In this document: piece after piece, positions 35,416-43,197 of the stretch | Position numbering within the stretch: position 1 is the first letter of the stretch | How the letters are laid out: each line of letters begins with the position of its first letter | NCBI GenBank assembly: GCA_022651385.1 | Contig: JALCQR010000002.1 | Location: 124,001 to 188,000, forward strand | DNA length: 64,000 nucleotides | Origin: Clostridia bacterium | GTDB taxonomy: Bacteria; Bacillota; Clostridia; Lachnospirales; Anaerotignaceae | Direction: 5' to 3' | Notes under the pieces: generated by a model | Told to the model about the DNA's origin: nothing | The model's input: the letters and a program-made list of their open reading frames with translations, nothing else | The model's database searches: none | Position numbers and translations under genes: made by a program

Positions 35416-36483
35416 TCAATTAATACAGTTATTTTCAAACCACTTTGAAAAATATTTGTCCGCAATTTCTACTCCGCTGTGATTAAGATGTGCGTCATCT
35501 CTGAAATTATCGTTTGTAAAAAGTTTCTCTTGCTTATTGACAATATTAAAATCCAAATACGGTATATTGTATTTTTTAGCAAAATCTGAAACTGTTTTAT
35601 TTATGTTTTCGTAATTTTTTATATAATCTATTGATACATTGGCAATAGGCGCCGTTACAAAAATAAGTTTTGAGCCCTCATCATTGCAAAGAGATATAAT
35701 CTTTTCGAGATATTTTTTCTGCGGTTTTGCCATTTCCCAGTCTTTGCCATCAAAATTTCTAAACTGATTTGTCTCGTTATATTCACTTTCAAGCATTTTT
35801 TGAGTGCTCAGTACATATCCTCTCTCGGCGTAATGTTCTTCACCTTCCTGCACCTGACCTGTTTTTTTTGTGACACCGTACTTTGATTCTAACTCTTTCT
35901 GCATTTCATTTGCGGCATAGGCAAAGTAATCCTGCTGAAAACGTATAGGCGAGAGAGAATATTTCACTTTGTCCGAAAGCGGAAACACTTCTTTTATGTA
36001 TTCTTTTTTAAGTTCATCATCATTTAACACCTGAAAAAAAGAATCAGCTTGCTTAAGCTCAAAATCATCGTCAAGCACATCCCAGTATACTTCCATAACA
36101 ACATATTTCGGATGCTGTGTTTTAAATATTTCCTTCAGCTCAAAATATGTTGTATCTGGATGCTGAAGCGGCGTACCCATCTGAAATGACGAAAGAGAAG
36201 TGTATTTTTCTATAACAGCCGGGTCAAAAGTACAGTAACAGTGGCTTGAACCTACAAAAACCATGTCAAGACTGTCCTTGTCAAGGGCATAAAAATCATC
36301 AAATCTCTGCTTTGTAAAGGCATTAATTGTGTTTTTTGCAGCAGCTTCACGGTATAGTTTCCCAAAATGAAAAAATACAGGCGCAGTTATAGCCAAAACA
36401 CATATTATTATTAAAAAACAAATTATTCCGTTTCTTTGTCTCTTTGTTTTTTTAGAACTGGAAGTATATAAATTCTCCCGCAT
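35416..36483 (-). CDS. SGNH-like membrane-anchored O-acetylation partner protein (DltD/AlgX-like)
   Basis: A 355-residue protein with one N-terminal membrane anchor (about 19-40) and an extracytoplasmic SGNH/GDSL-like domain: VFVGSSHCYCTFDP holds the nucleophile serine (S79 or S80), and RDDAHLNHSGVEIADKYF near the C-terminus holds the Asp-x2-His pair. Its start overlaps the end of the MBOAT gene by 32 bases, so the two work as a pair as in AlgI-AlgJ/X or DltB-DltD. It probably moves an acyl group delivered by the MBOAT onto a wall polymer. The polymer is unknown; no dltA or dltC is nearby. An AGGAG site is nine bases before the ATG. Confidence 0.8.
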   Translation of the reverse strand: MRENLYTSSSKKTKRQRNGIICFLIIICVLAITAPVFFHFGKLYREAAAKNTINAFTKQRFDDFYALDKDSLDMVFVGSSHCYCTFDPAVIEKYTSLSSFQMGTPLQHPDTTYFELKEIFKTQHPKYVVMEVYWDVLDDDFELKQADSFFQVLNDDELKKEYIKEVFPLSDKVKYSLSPIRFQQDYFAYAANEMQKELESKYGVTKKTGQVQEGEEHYAERGYVLSTQKMLESEYNETNQFRNFDGKDWEMAKPQKKYLEKIISLCNDEGSKLIFVTAPIANVSIDYIKNYENINKTVSDFAKKYNIPYLDFNIVNKQEKLFTNDNFRDDAHLNHSGVEIADKYFSKWFENNCIN

Positions 36484-37924
36484 TGTAGAACACTCCTGCC
36501 GTCAATATAAAAATAAGTATAAACGAGTAAAAAAGTACTTCAGGCACAAATCCCCATTTTTTCAGTGTCTCGTTTATATGCTTTCCTCCTAATATTTCCG
36601 CAACTATAAGCACTATTATAGCAAAAGCAGATATTTTTAGCTCAAATATATTTAGTCCGAAATTAGTAAACACCTCATACAAATACTGTGGTGTTATCCA
36701 TTTTCTGAAATCCCAAAACATGTGTGAAAAAATATAAAACGCGTCCTGAATAGTGTTTGCCCTGAAAAACACAAAAGCTACTGCCACAAGCATAAACGTT
36801 ATAAGTATGGAACAAACTGCCGAAACAAAACCGAAAAATCCCACATCAAAGTGCAGCGCATGAGATATCCTTTCTCTTATGCCTCTTGTCATGTCCCCTA
36901 TTATCTGGAATACTCCATGCAAAGCACCCCATATTATAAATGTCCAGCTTGCACCGTGCCACATACCGCTTACAAGAAATGTTATAAATAAATTACGGTA
37001 TTTTTTTATCCTCGAACAGCGGTTGCCTCCTAAAGGTATATATACATAATCCAAAAACCATGTGGAAAGGGATATGTGCCATCTGCGCCAAAACTCTTTT
37101 ATGCTTTTAGACATAAACGGCCTGTCAAAGTTTGTCATAAGGTCAAATCCAAGCACTCTTGCACTGCCCTTTGCAATATCCGAGTATCCGGAAAAGTCAC
37201 AGTATATCTGAAATGTAAAAAGTATCATTGCAATTACCAAATATAAACCGCTGTAGTATTCGCAGTTGTTAAAAACAGTATTTACGGCTACGGCTATCCT
37301 GTCGGCAATCACCACTTTTTTAAAATATCCCCAGAGCATTATTTCAAGCCCCGCCAGTACGTTTTCCATATAAAAACGGTGCTTTTTATAAAATTGCTTT
37401 ATAAGATTTTTGCTTCGTTCAATAGGCCCCGCCACAAGCTGAGGAAAAAACGTAATGAAAAGAGAAAAAACAACATAGTTTTTTACAGGCTTTACGTCTT
37501 CTCTGTAAACATCAATTGTGTATGCCGCCGCTTGAAAAGTATAAAACGAAATGCCCATAGGCAGTATTATATCAAATTCAGGAACATTATAATGAAGCCC
37601 CAAAAGTCCCAAAACTGAATATATGCTGTCCACAGCAAAGTTGAAATACTTAAATATAAAAAGCAGTCCGAAATTTATAATAAGACACACAATAAGAATG
37701 CTTTTCTTTTTTCTTTTTTCATGTGCCTTATAAATAAGCCATGACGCACAGTAATTTACAAACGTCAGAAAGACTATAAGTACAATAAGCGTCGGCTTCC
37801 AGCACATATAAAAATAATAGCTTGCTATAAGCAGCATCCATATTCGTGCCTTATGAGGCAGTATATAATAAATGATTGTTACCAATATAAAAAATAAAAT
37901 AAAATTGAAACTATTGAAAAGCAT
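36452..37924 (-). CDS. MBOAT family O-acyltransferase
   Basis: A 490-residue protein with about eleven membrane helices of the AlgI/DltB/PatA type. Family motifs are LPMGISFYTFQAAAYTIDVYR, FPQLVAGPIER, FWRRWHISLSTWFLDYVYIPLGG and SGMWHGASWTFIIWGALHG with the catalytic His. MBOATs transfer acyl groups (acetyl or alanyl) across the membrane to wall polymers. It pairs with the overlapping SGNH gene. ATG at 37924 has GAGGTG; a promoter at 37984-38012 is back to back with that of the next gene. Confidence 0.93.
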   Translation of the reverse strand: MLFNSFNFILFFILVTIIYYILPHKARIWMLLIASYYFYMCWKPTLIVLIVFLTFVNYCASWLIYKAHEKRKKKSILIVCLIINFGLLFIFKYFNFAVDSIYSVLGLLGLHYNVPEFDIILPMGISFYTFQAAAYTIDVYREDVKPVKNYVVFSLFITFFPQLVAGPIERSKNLIKQFYKKHRFYMENVLAGLEIMLWGYFKKVVIADRIAVAVNTVFNNCEYYSGLYLVIAMILFTFQIYCDFSGYSDIAKGSARVLGFDLMTNFDRPFMSKSIKEFWRRWHISLSTWFLDYVYIPLGGNRCSRIKKYRNLFITFLVSGMWHGASWTFIIWGALHGVFQIIGDMTRGIRERISHALHFDVGFFGFVSAVCSILITFMLVAVAFVFFRANTIQDAFYIFSHMFWDFRKWITPQYLYEVFTNFGLNIFELKISAFAIIVLIVAEILGGKHINETLKKWGFVPEVLFYSFILIFILTAGVFYNAGEFIYFQF

Positions 37925-37983
37925 ACCAGCACCTCAAAGACAAAATACAAATTTCTTTCCTTAATTTTTAAACCGCTGTTTCG

Positions 37984-38012
37984 ATAATACTATATAAATT
38001 GTTGTAATACAA
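37984..38012 (-). promoter_or_regulatory. promoter of the MBOAT-SGNH pair
   Basis: Minus strand TTGTAT (38012-38007), 17 bases, TATTAT (37989-37984). Its -35 shares one base with the -35 of the opposite promoter. Confidence 0.55.
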
Positions 38013-38030
38013 CCAAAAAAAAGTTAAAAT
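38002..38030 (+). promoter_or_regulatory. promoter of the DUF5721-like gene
   Basis: TTGTAA (38002-38007), 17 bases, TAAAAT (38025-38030), 40 bases before the start codon. Confidence 0.55.
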
Positions 38031-38069
38031 AGTATAAGTAAAGTAAAGATAATGAATATGGAGGTTATT

Positions 38070-38534
38070 ATGCTTGCCTTAAAAGTAAATGATATAAAGG
38101 AATTTATGTTCCAAATGCTTAAAAAAAACACTTTTGATTCTTTTCAGGTCCGTGATGTAATAATAACCACTTTCACCACATTTGAGATGAAATGTGATAT
38201 AAACAAAGATTTTTATGAAAATCCCGAAACCGCTAAAGAATATTGTCTTTGGAAAGATTTAAAGCCTTTTGTTTTCGAGATTGTAAAAGGCAAAAAACTT
38301 CCAAAACTAATGAAAATAGTATTTGCAGCCGATGATGCTCTTAAAGAAGAAATAAATAAAGATGCATCTGTCCTTTATATTAATGTTGTTTTTGAAAACA
38401 ATGAGCTATTCTTAACATCCGGCCTTGGAATGAAAACATTTACCCTTGATAAAAGCGCCGAATTTTTATGGGATGAGTACATTACATCATTTTTAAAGAA
38501 AAATGGCGTCTCTGTCAGCACTCGTATTGAATGA
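38070..38534 (+). CDS. conserved hypothetical protein, DUF5721-like
   Basis: A 154-residue soluble protein starting MLALKVNDIKEFMFQMLKKN. It has an alpha/beta appearance with no recognised catalytic residues; the C-terminal part reads INVVFENNELFLTSGLGMKT. I recall a clostridial family like this (DUF5721), without known function. The ATG at 38070 lies five bases after GGAGG, and the longer frame upstream is not needed. It precedes htpG in the same direction, and a CIRCE-like operator overlaps its stop codon. Confidence 0.7.
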   Translation: MLALKVNDIKEFMFQMLKKNTFDSFQVRDVIITTFTTFEMKCDINKDFYENPETAKEYCLWKDLKPFVFEIVKGKKLPKLMKIVFAADDALKEEINKDASVLYINVVFENNELFLTSGLGMKTFTLDKSAEFLWDEYITSFLKKNGVSVSTRIE

Positions 38535-38541
38535 GTGCTAA
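38515..38541 (+). promoter_or_regulatory. CIRCE-like element upstream of htpG
   Basis: TCAGCACTC-N9-GAGTGCTAA matches the HrcA operator TTAGCACTC-N9-GAGTGCTAA in 17 of 18 positions with the exact nine-base spacing. It overlaps the stop codon of the preceding gene and ends seven bases before the htpG -35. Confidence 0.8.
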
Positions 38542-38548
38542 TTTTTTC

Positions 38549-38576
38549 TTGACTTTTCCATATTGGGTGATAAAAT
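38549..38576 (+). promoter_or_regulatory. promoter of htpG
   Basis: TTGACT (38549-38554), 16 bases, TAAAAT (38571-38576), directly after the CIRCE element. Confidence 0.65.
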
Positions 38577-38612
38577 ATATACATAATTATTTTGTTTTGG
38601 AGGTAATGGAAA

Positions 38613-40646
38613 ATGGCTCAGGAAAAAGGCAATTTATCTATAAACAGTGAAAATTTTCTTCCTATAATAAAAAAATGGCTCTATACAGATAAAGATATAT
38701 TTTTAAGAGAGCTTGTATCAAATGGTTGCGATGCAGTAACAAAACTTCAAAAACTTGTAGGAATGGGTGAGGCCGATATACCTACCGATGAAAAATTTGC
38801 TGTTCATGTAGACGTAAGCAAAAAGGATAAAACAATAAAGATATCTGATAACGGTATAGGCATGACAGCCGATGAAGTAAAGAAATATATAAATCAGATA
38901 GCTTTTTCCGGCGCAAGTGACTTTCTTGCAAAATACAAAGACAAGACAGATGAAGGAAATGAAATTATAGGTCATTTCGGTCTTGGTTTTTATTCTGCAT
39001 TTATGGTAGCCGATAAGGTTGAAATAGATACGCTTTCATATCAGAAAGACGCAAAAAGTGCAAAATGGATATCAAACGGCGGCATAGACTATGAAATGAC
39101 CGACGGCACACGTACCGAAAGAGGTACCACAGTTACACTTTTTATAGGTGAGGACGGAAAAGAATTTTTGGAATACGGCCTTATGTACAATACGCTTAAA
39201 AAGTACTGTTCATTTATGCCTGTAGAAATATATTTCTCATATGAGTCTGAGGAAAAAGAAAAAGAGAAAAAGGCTGAGACTGAAAAAACGGAAACAAAAG
39301 CTGCTGAAACAAATACAGAAACCGCTAATGAAAAAACTGAGACTGCCGAAACTAAAGAAGAAAAATCTTCCGAAGAAGGTAAAGAGGAAAATACTGAGAA
39401 AAAAGCTGAGGAACCCGAGAAAAAAGAAGAGCCAAAACCTATTAATGAAACAACTCCTCTTTGGCTTAAAAACGCAAAAGATATAACCGACGATGACTAT
39501 AAAAAGTTTTATCATGACGTATTCCATGATTTTAACGATCCTCTTTTCTGGATACATCTAAACATGGATTATCCTTTTAAGCTCAAAGGTATACTGTATT
39601 TTCCTAAACTTACAGCCGATACAGACGTTCTTGAGGGCGAAATAAAGCTGTATTCAAATCAAGTATATATTGCGGACAACATTAAAGAAGTAGTGCCGGA
39701 ATTCTTGCTCATACTAAAAGGCGTAATGGATTGTCCTGACCTTCCGCTTAATGTATCAAGAAGTGCACTTCAAAATGACGGGTATGCCGCAAAGATGAGC
39801 ACGTATATAACTAAAAAAGTTGCGGACAAGCTCAACAGTATATTTAAAAACGACAGAACCGACTATGAAAAATTCTGGGATGACATCAGCATTTTTATTA
39901 AATACGGCTGCATAAAAGAAGAAAAATTCTATGATAAGGTAAAAGATTCACTTATTTATAAGACAACAAACGGCATATATAAAACGCTTTCACAATATCT
40001 TGAAGACAACAAAGACAAACAGACAGACAAGGCATTTTATGTATCAGACGAAAACCAGCAGGTACAGTATGTAAACATGCTTAAGGAACAAGGTATGGAA
40101 GCTCTTATACTGTCATCAAGAATAGATGTCAACTTCATATCGTTCCTTGAATATAAGCTTCAGGGCAAACCAAAGTTTGAACGAGTTGACGCTGATATTG
40201 CCGATACTCTTAAAGATTCATCTCAGGAAGCAGATGAAAATCTTTCAACCGAGCTTCAAAATCTTTTCAGAGGAATACTTAACAACGAAAAGCTTAATGT
40301 AAAGGCAGAAAGTCTTAAAAGCGAAAACGTATCAAGTATGATGCTTTTAGATGAACATTCAAGACGTATGCTTGATATGATGGAAATGTATAAAAACCAG
40401 CCTGAGCTTCTTAAAATGTTCGGTGATGTAAAACCGGAATATACTCTTGTACTTAACAGAAAAAACAGTCTTGTTAAAAAACTTATAGAACTTAAAAACA
40501 AGACTGAAGACAAAGAAAGCACAGACCTTATCTGCAATCAGCTTTATGACCTTGCACTTATGACTCAAAAATCGCTTGAGCCTGAGGAAATGTCTAAGTT
40601 TATAGAACGCAGCAACAAAATAATGGAGAAGATGCTTGAAAAATAA
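38613..40646 (+). CDS. htpG: molecular chaperone HtpG (Hsp90) with a long charged linker
   Basis: A 677-residue Hsp90. The GHKL ATPase domain shows FLRELVSNGCDA, ISDNGIGMTADE and IIGHFGLGFYSAFMVADKV; the middle domain has LPLNVSRSALQND; and the C-terminal dimerisation domain follows. Between the N-terminal and middle domains (about 211-277) lies an unusual stretch of some 65 residues made almost only of Glu, Lys, Thr and Ala. Such a charged linker is typical of eukaryotic Hsp90 and absent from E. coli HtpG (624 residues). It ends at PINETTPLWLKN, where normal homology resumes. The ATG at 38613 has GGAGG. The CIRCE site suggests HrcA control. Confidence 0.95.
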   Translation: MAQEKGNLSINSENFLPIIKKWLYTDKDIFLRELVSNGCDAVTKLQKLVGMGEADIPTDEKFAVHVDVSKKDKTIKISDNGIGMTADEVKKYINQIAFSGASDFLAKYKDKTDEGNEIIGHFGLGFYSAFMVADKVEIDTLSYQKDAKSAKWISNGGIDYEMTDGTRTERGTTVTLFIGEDGKEFLEYGLMYNTLKKYCSFMPVEIYFSYESEEKEKEKKAETEKTETKAAETNTETANEKTETAETKEEKSSEEGKEENTEKKAEEPEKKEEPKPINETTPLWLKNAKDITDDDYKKFYHDVFHDFNDPLFWIHLNMDYPFKLKGILYFPKLTADTDVLEGEIKLYSNQVYIADNIKEVVPEFLLILKGVMDCPDLPLNVSRSALQNDGYAAKMSTYITKKVADKLNSIFKNDRTDYEKFWDDISIFIKYGCIKEEKFYDKVKDSLIYKTTNGIYKTLSQYLEDNKDKQTDKAFYVSDENQQVQYVNMLKEQGMEALILSSRIDVNFISFLEYKLQGKPKFERVDADIADTLKDSSQEADENLSTELQNLFRGILNNEKLNVKAESLKSENVSSMMLLDEHSRRMLDMMEMYKNQPELLKMFGDVKPEYTLVLNRKNSLVKKLIELKNKTEDKESTDLICNQLYDLALMTQKSLEPEEMSKFIERSNKIMEKMLEK

Positions 40647-40658
40647 TAAGCATTAAAA

Positions 40659-40687
40659 AAAGCCGATATATTCAAAATATCGGCTTT
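40659..40687. terminator. bidirectional terminator between htpG and the radical SAM gene
   Basis: AAAGCCGATAT and ATATCGGCTTT are perfect 11-base arms around a seven-base loop. Confidence 0.85.
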
Positions 40688-40696
40688 CTTAATTAT

Positions 40697-41590
40697 TCAG
40701 TTATAACCATTTACTACGCCGTCAAGCAGCCTGAGGTCATATTTTTCAAATACTACTTTCCTGTAAGCATCAATATCAAGCTTTGTTCCGTCCCAGTCTG
40801 AATGTATTTCACCTGTCTGTTTTATAATAATATCATAAAGTATGTCATATGTGGTGCCGCCGTCTTTTTCAACTATAGTGCTGTATGGCAAAGTCTTATG
40901 ATATGTTATTTCAAGCCCCTTGTAATCAAAGTGATAGCCGCATCTCATACGGCATCCGTCAAGACCTTTATATGTGCTTATTTTGCAAAGGTCATTGTAT
41001 ATCATGTCATGTTTTGTTTCATATAAGTTTTCAGGTGTTGTATCGGTATAATCAAACCTGAATTGTATAGGTATATTGTACTTTCTGAATCTTTCTATAT
41101 AATCACATAGTTTGTCCTTCGGATAATCTTTAAAAAGAACACAATTTACCCTTACCGGAACAAGCTCTTTTACTTTGATAAGTACTTCGTCTCCGCTTTC
41201 CACAATGTATTTTACAAGATGTCTTGAACAATTGATATATGAAATTTTTTGTTTATTTTTATCAATAAAATCCAGTACATCCTCAACACTTTGGTTTTTG
41301 GTAATTGGAAGAGTTGTGTTGATATAAATCTTATGTGTAGCAGGTATATGATCAAGCATCACCTGCAGTGATTCAAGATTTGCAAAAGGCTCGCCTCCTG
41401 TAAAAACAAAATCACAGCGCGGAGTGATTTCATTCATAGTGTCTATGCTTTTGCAAATTTTCTCAACACTAAAGCCTTCCATGTTTGCGTATTCTTTTTT
41501 GTTTATACAAAACGGACAGTTGTTTCCGCAGTCGTATGGTACAAAAACGGTAACTGTGGCACCGCCTTCACGTGTCTTATACGGGTTCAT
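40697..41590 (-). CDS. radical SAM protein of unknown function
   Basis: A 297-residue radical SAM enzyme. The cluster motif is C21-x3-C25-x2-C28 in PYDCGNNCPFCINKK, followed by DFVFTGGEPFANLESLQ (the GGEP motif that binds SAM). A later RMRCGYHFDYKG may be a further Cys site. It most resembles activating or MoaA/NrdG-like small enzymes but has no SPASM domain. No obvious partner gene or precursor peptide is adjacent. The ATG at 41590 has AGGAGG and a good promoter lies upstream. The reaction is unknown. Confidence 0.85.
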   Translation of the reverse strand: MNPYKTREGGATVTVFVPYDCGNNCPFCINKKEYANMEGFSVEKICKSIDTMNEITPRCDFVFTGGEPFANLESLQVMLDHIPATHKIYINTTLPITKNQSVEDVLDFIDKNKQKISYINCSRHLVKYIVESGDEVLIKVKELVPVRVNCVLFKDYPKDKLCDYIERFRKYNIPIQFRFDYTDTTPENLYETKHDMIYNDLCKISTYKGLDGCRMRCGYHFDYKGLEITYHKTLPYSTIVEKDGGTTYDILYDIIIKQTGEIHSDWDGTKLDIDAYRKVVFEKYDLRLLDGVVNGYN

Positions 41591-41624
41591 AATCTTGGTT
41601 TACCTCCTATTTTAACCTCTATAT

Positions 41625-41652
41625 TTTATATCTAAATGCAAGTAAAAGTCAA
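41625..41652 (-). promoter_or_regulatory. promoter of the radical SAM gene
   Basis: Minus strand TTGACT (41652-41647), 16 bases, TATAAA (41630-41625). Confidence 0.5.
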
Positions 41653-41691
41653 GATTTTGTGAAAATTATCACTATAGAATAATTATAAACA

Positions 41692-42486
41692 TTATTCTAC
41701 AGTAAGTTTTTCATAAAACTCTTTTACTGACCTAAAAACATATGTAGGTTTATAATCTGAGGCTGAAATTTCATTTATGTCTGTTTCCCCTGTAAGCACA
41801 GCAGCAGTATCAATTTTTGCATTAACACCTATAAGTATATCCGTATATAGTCTGTCACCAACAATAATTGTTTCATCTTTGCTATAACCCGTTGCTTCAA
41901 GACACATATCCGCCATTAAAACCGAAGGTTTGCCAATAAATAAAGGCTCTTTTTTAACTGCAGCCGAAATCATAGAGCAAATCGAGCCGCAGTCCGGAAT
42001 AAAACCAAATGGTGCCGGACATGCCAAATCCGGATTGGTTGCGATATAATCCGCTTTTGTTTCAGATAATATACGGCAGGCATTATATATTTTCCCATAA
42101 CTTAACTCACTGTCAAAAGCAATAAGCACTGCTGAAATATCCGTTTCAAACTTTTCCGTAAAATTTATCCCGTTCTTTTCAAGTTCAGTAAGAAACGATT
42201 TCGTTCCGCATACAAAAATTTTTTTGCCGCAATAATTTTTTTTTAAATATTTAATTGAGGCGTTTACAGCTGTTATAAAGTTTGAGGCATCTGTTTTAAG
42301 GCCCATTTTACTAAATTTTTCTATATAATCATGAGTACCCTTAGTTGAGTTATTAGTTATAAATATATATTTCCCTACAGAAGATATATATTTAAGAAAA
42401 TCTATGGCACCGTCAATAAATTTGTCGCCTATTGAAACTGTGCCGTCTATATCCAATAAAAACAACTTTTTTTCTTTTAAATTCAT
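41692..42486 (-). CDS. NagD-like HAD-IIA family hydrolase
   Basis: A 264-residue phosphatase of the HAD superfamily, subfamily IIA. Motif I is LLDIDGTV (D12, D14), motif II ITNNSTKG, motif III around the conserved Lys in FIGKPSVLM, and motif IV IIVGDRLYTDILIGVNA. NagD-type enzymes dephosphorylate nucleotides or sugar phosphates such as p-nitrophenyl phosphate in vitro; the natural substrate is unclear. I place the start at the ATG at 42486, after GGAGAT; the upstream extension lacks family character. It is downstream of nrdG. Confidence 0.92.
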   Translation of the reverse strand: MNLKEKKLFLLDIDGTVSIGDKFIDGAIDFLKYISSVGKYIFITNNSTKGTHDYIEKFSKMGLKTDASNFITAVNASIKYLKKNYCGKKIFVCGTKSFLTELEKNGINFTEKFETDISAVLIAFDSELSYGKIYNACRILSETKADYIATNPDLACPAPFGFIPDCGSICSMISAAVKKEPLFIGKPSVLMADMCLEATGYSKDETIIVGDRLYTDILIGVNAKIDTAAVLTGETDINEISASDYKPTYVFRSVKEFYEKLTVE

Positions 42487-42578
42487 ATTTATCTCCATTA
42501 GTATAGTATGATTTGATAAGCGGAGATACCATACTCGGTTAAAGTATATCATAAAAATATACAGACGCCAAAAATAAT

Positions 42579-43103
42579 TTACAGCTCATCTTTCCAAAGT
42601 ACAATATTTCCGCTCTTGCATGTTTTTTTAATATCTATTATCCTTTGATTTGACGAACCGCAAAATTTAAGACGTATATCTTTCTTTTCTTCTACAAACT
42701 CGCCGTCAACAAGCACATCTATCATAGAAAGCATTTCATCTGTATATTCACACACCGCCCTGCTCTTTCCGGTAAGCTCTTCATATGTATACCCGCTGTA
42801 GCACCACACAGTTTTATCAGGCATTTCATCACGAACTTTTTTTAAAAGCTTTATAAGTTCTCTTTGGTTTGACGGCTCAAAAGGTTCTCCGCCAAGAAGC
42901 GTAAGTCCTGTTATATATGTAGGCTTAAGAGCGGCCAATATCTCTTTTTCCGTTTCTCTTGTATATGGTTTCCCATAATTAAAATCCCACGTGGATTCAT
43001 TAAAGCAGTTTTTGCAGTGATGTGTACATCCGGAAACAAAAAGCGAAACCCTTACTCCAATGCCATCAGCTATATCTGTTTTCTTTATCTCGCCGTAATT
43101 CAT
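42579..43103 (-). CDS. nrdG: anaerobic ribonucleotide reductase activating protein
   Basis: A 174-residue radical SAM activase that installs the glycyl radical on NrdD. The cluster motif is C26-x3-C30-x2-C33 (SGCTHHCKNCFN), followed by LTLLGGEPFEPSN. The start at 43103 (MNYGEIKK) follows AGGAGAAGGAGA; the longer frame upstream is not family-like. It lies 94 bases after nrdD, separated by a hairpin that may lower its expression relative to nrdD. Confidence 0.95.
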   Translation of the reverse strand: MNYGEIKKTDIADGIGVRVSLFVSGCTHHCKNCFNESTWDFNYGKPYTRETEKEILAALKPTYITGLTLLGGEPFEPSNQRELIKLLKKVRDEMPDKTVWCYSGYTYEELTGKSRAVCEYTDEMLSMIDVLVDGEFVEEKKDIRLKFCGSSNQRIIDIKKTCKSGNIVLWKDEL

Positions 43104-43142
43104 ATAAATGTTCTCCTTCTCCTGTATGGTATATAACAGAAA

Positions 43143-43169
43143 ACCGCCGCTGTATTTTACAGTGACGGT
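43143..43169 (-). terminator. hairpin between nrdD and nrdG (possible attenuator)
   Basis: On the minus strand ACCGTCACTGT and ACAGCGGCGGT pair with two mismatches, followed by TTTTC. The weak T tract suggests partial termination or an mRNA-processing structure. Confidence 0.45.
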
Positions 43170-43197
43170 CATACCGTTCTTTTTTCGGATTTTTAAA

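Noticed and set aside
39237-39557. Open frames on both strands over the htpG linker (Lys-rich on plus, Phe/Ser-rich on minus)
   Set aside because: They mirror the low-complexity Glu/Lys codons of htpG and have no ribosome sites.
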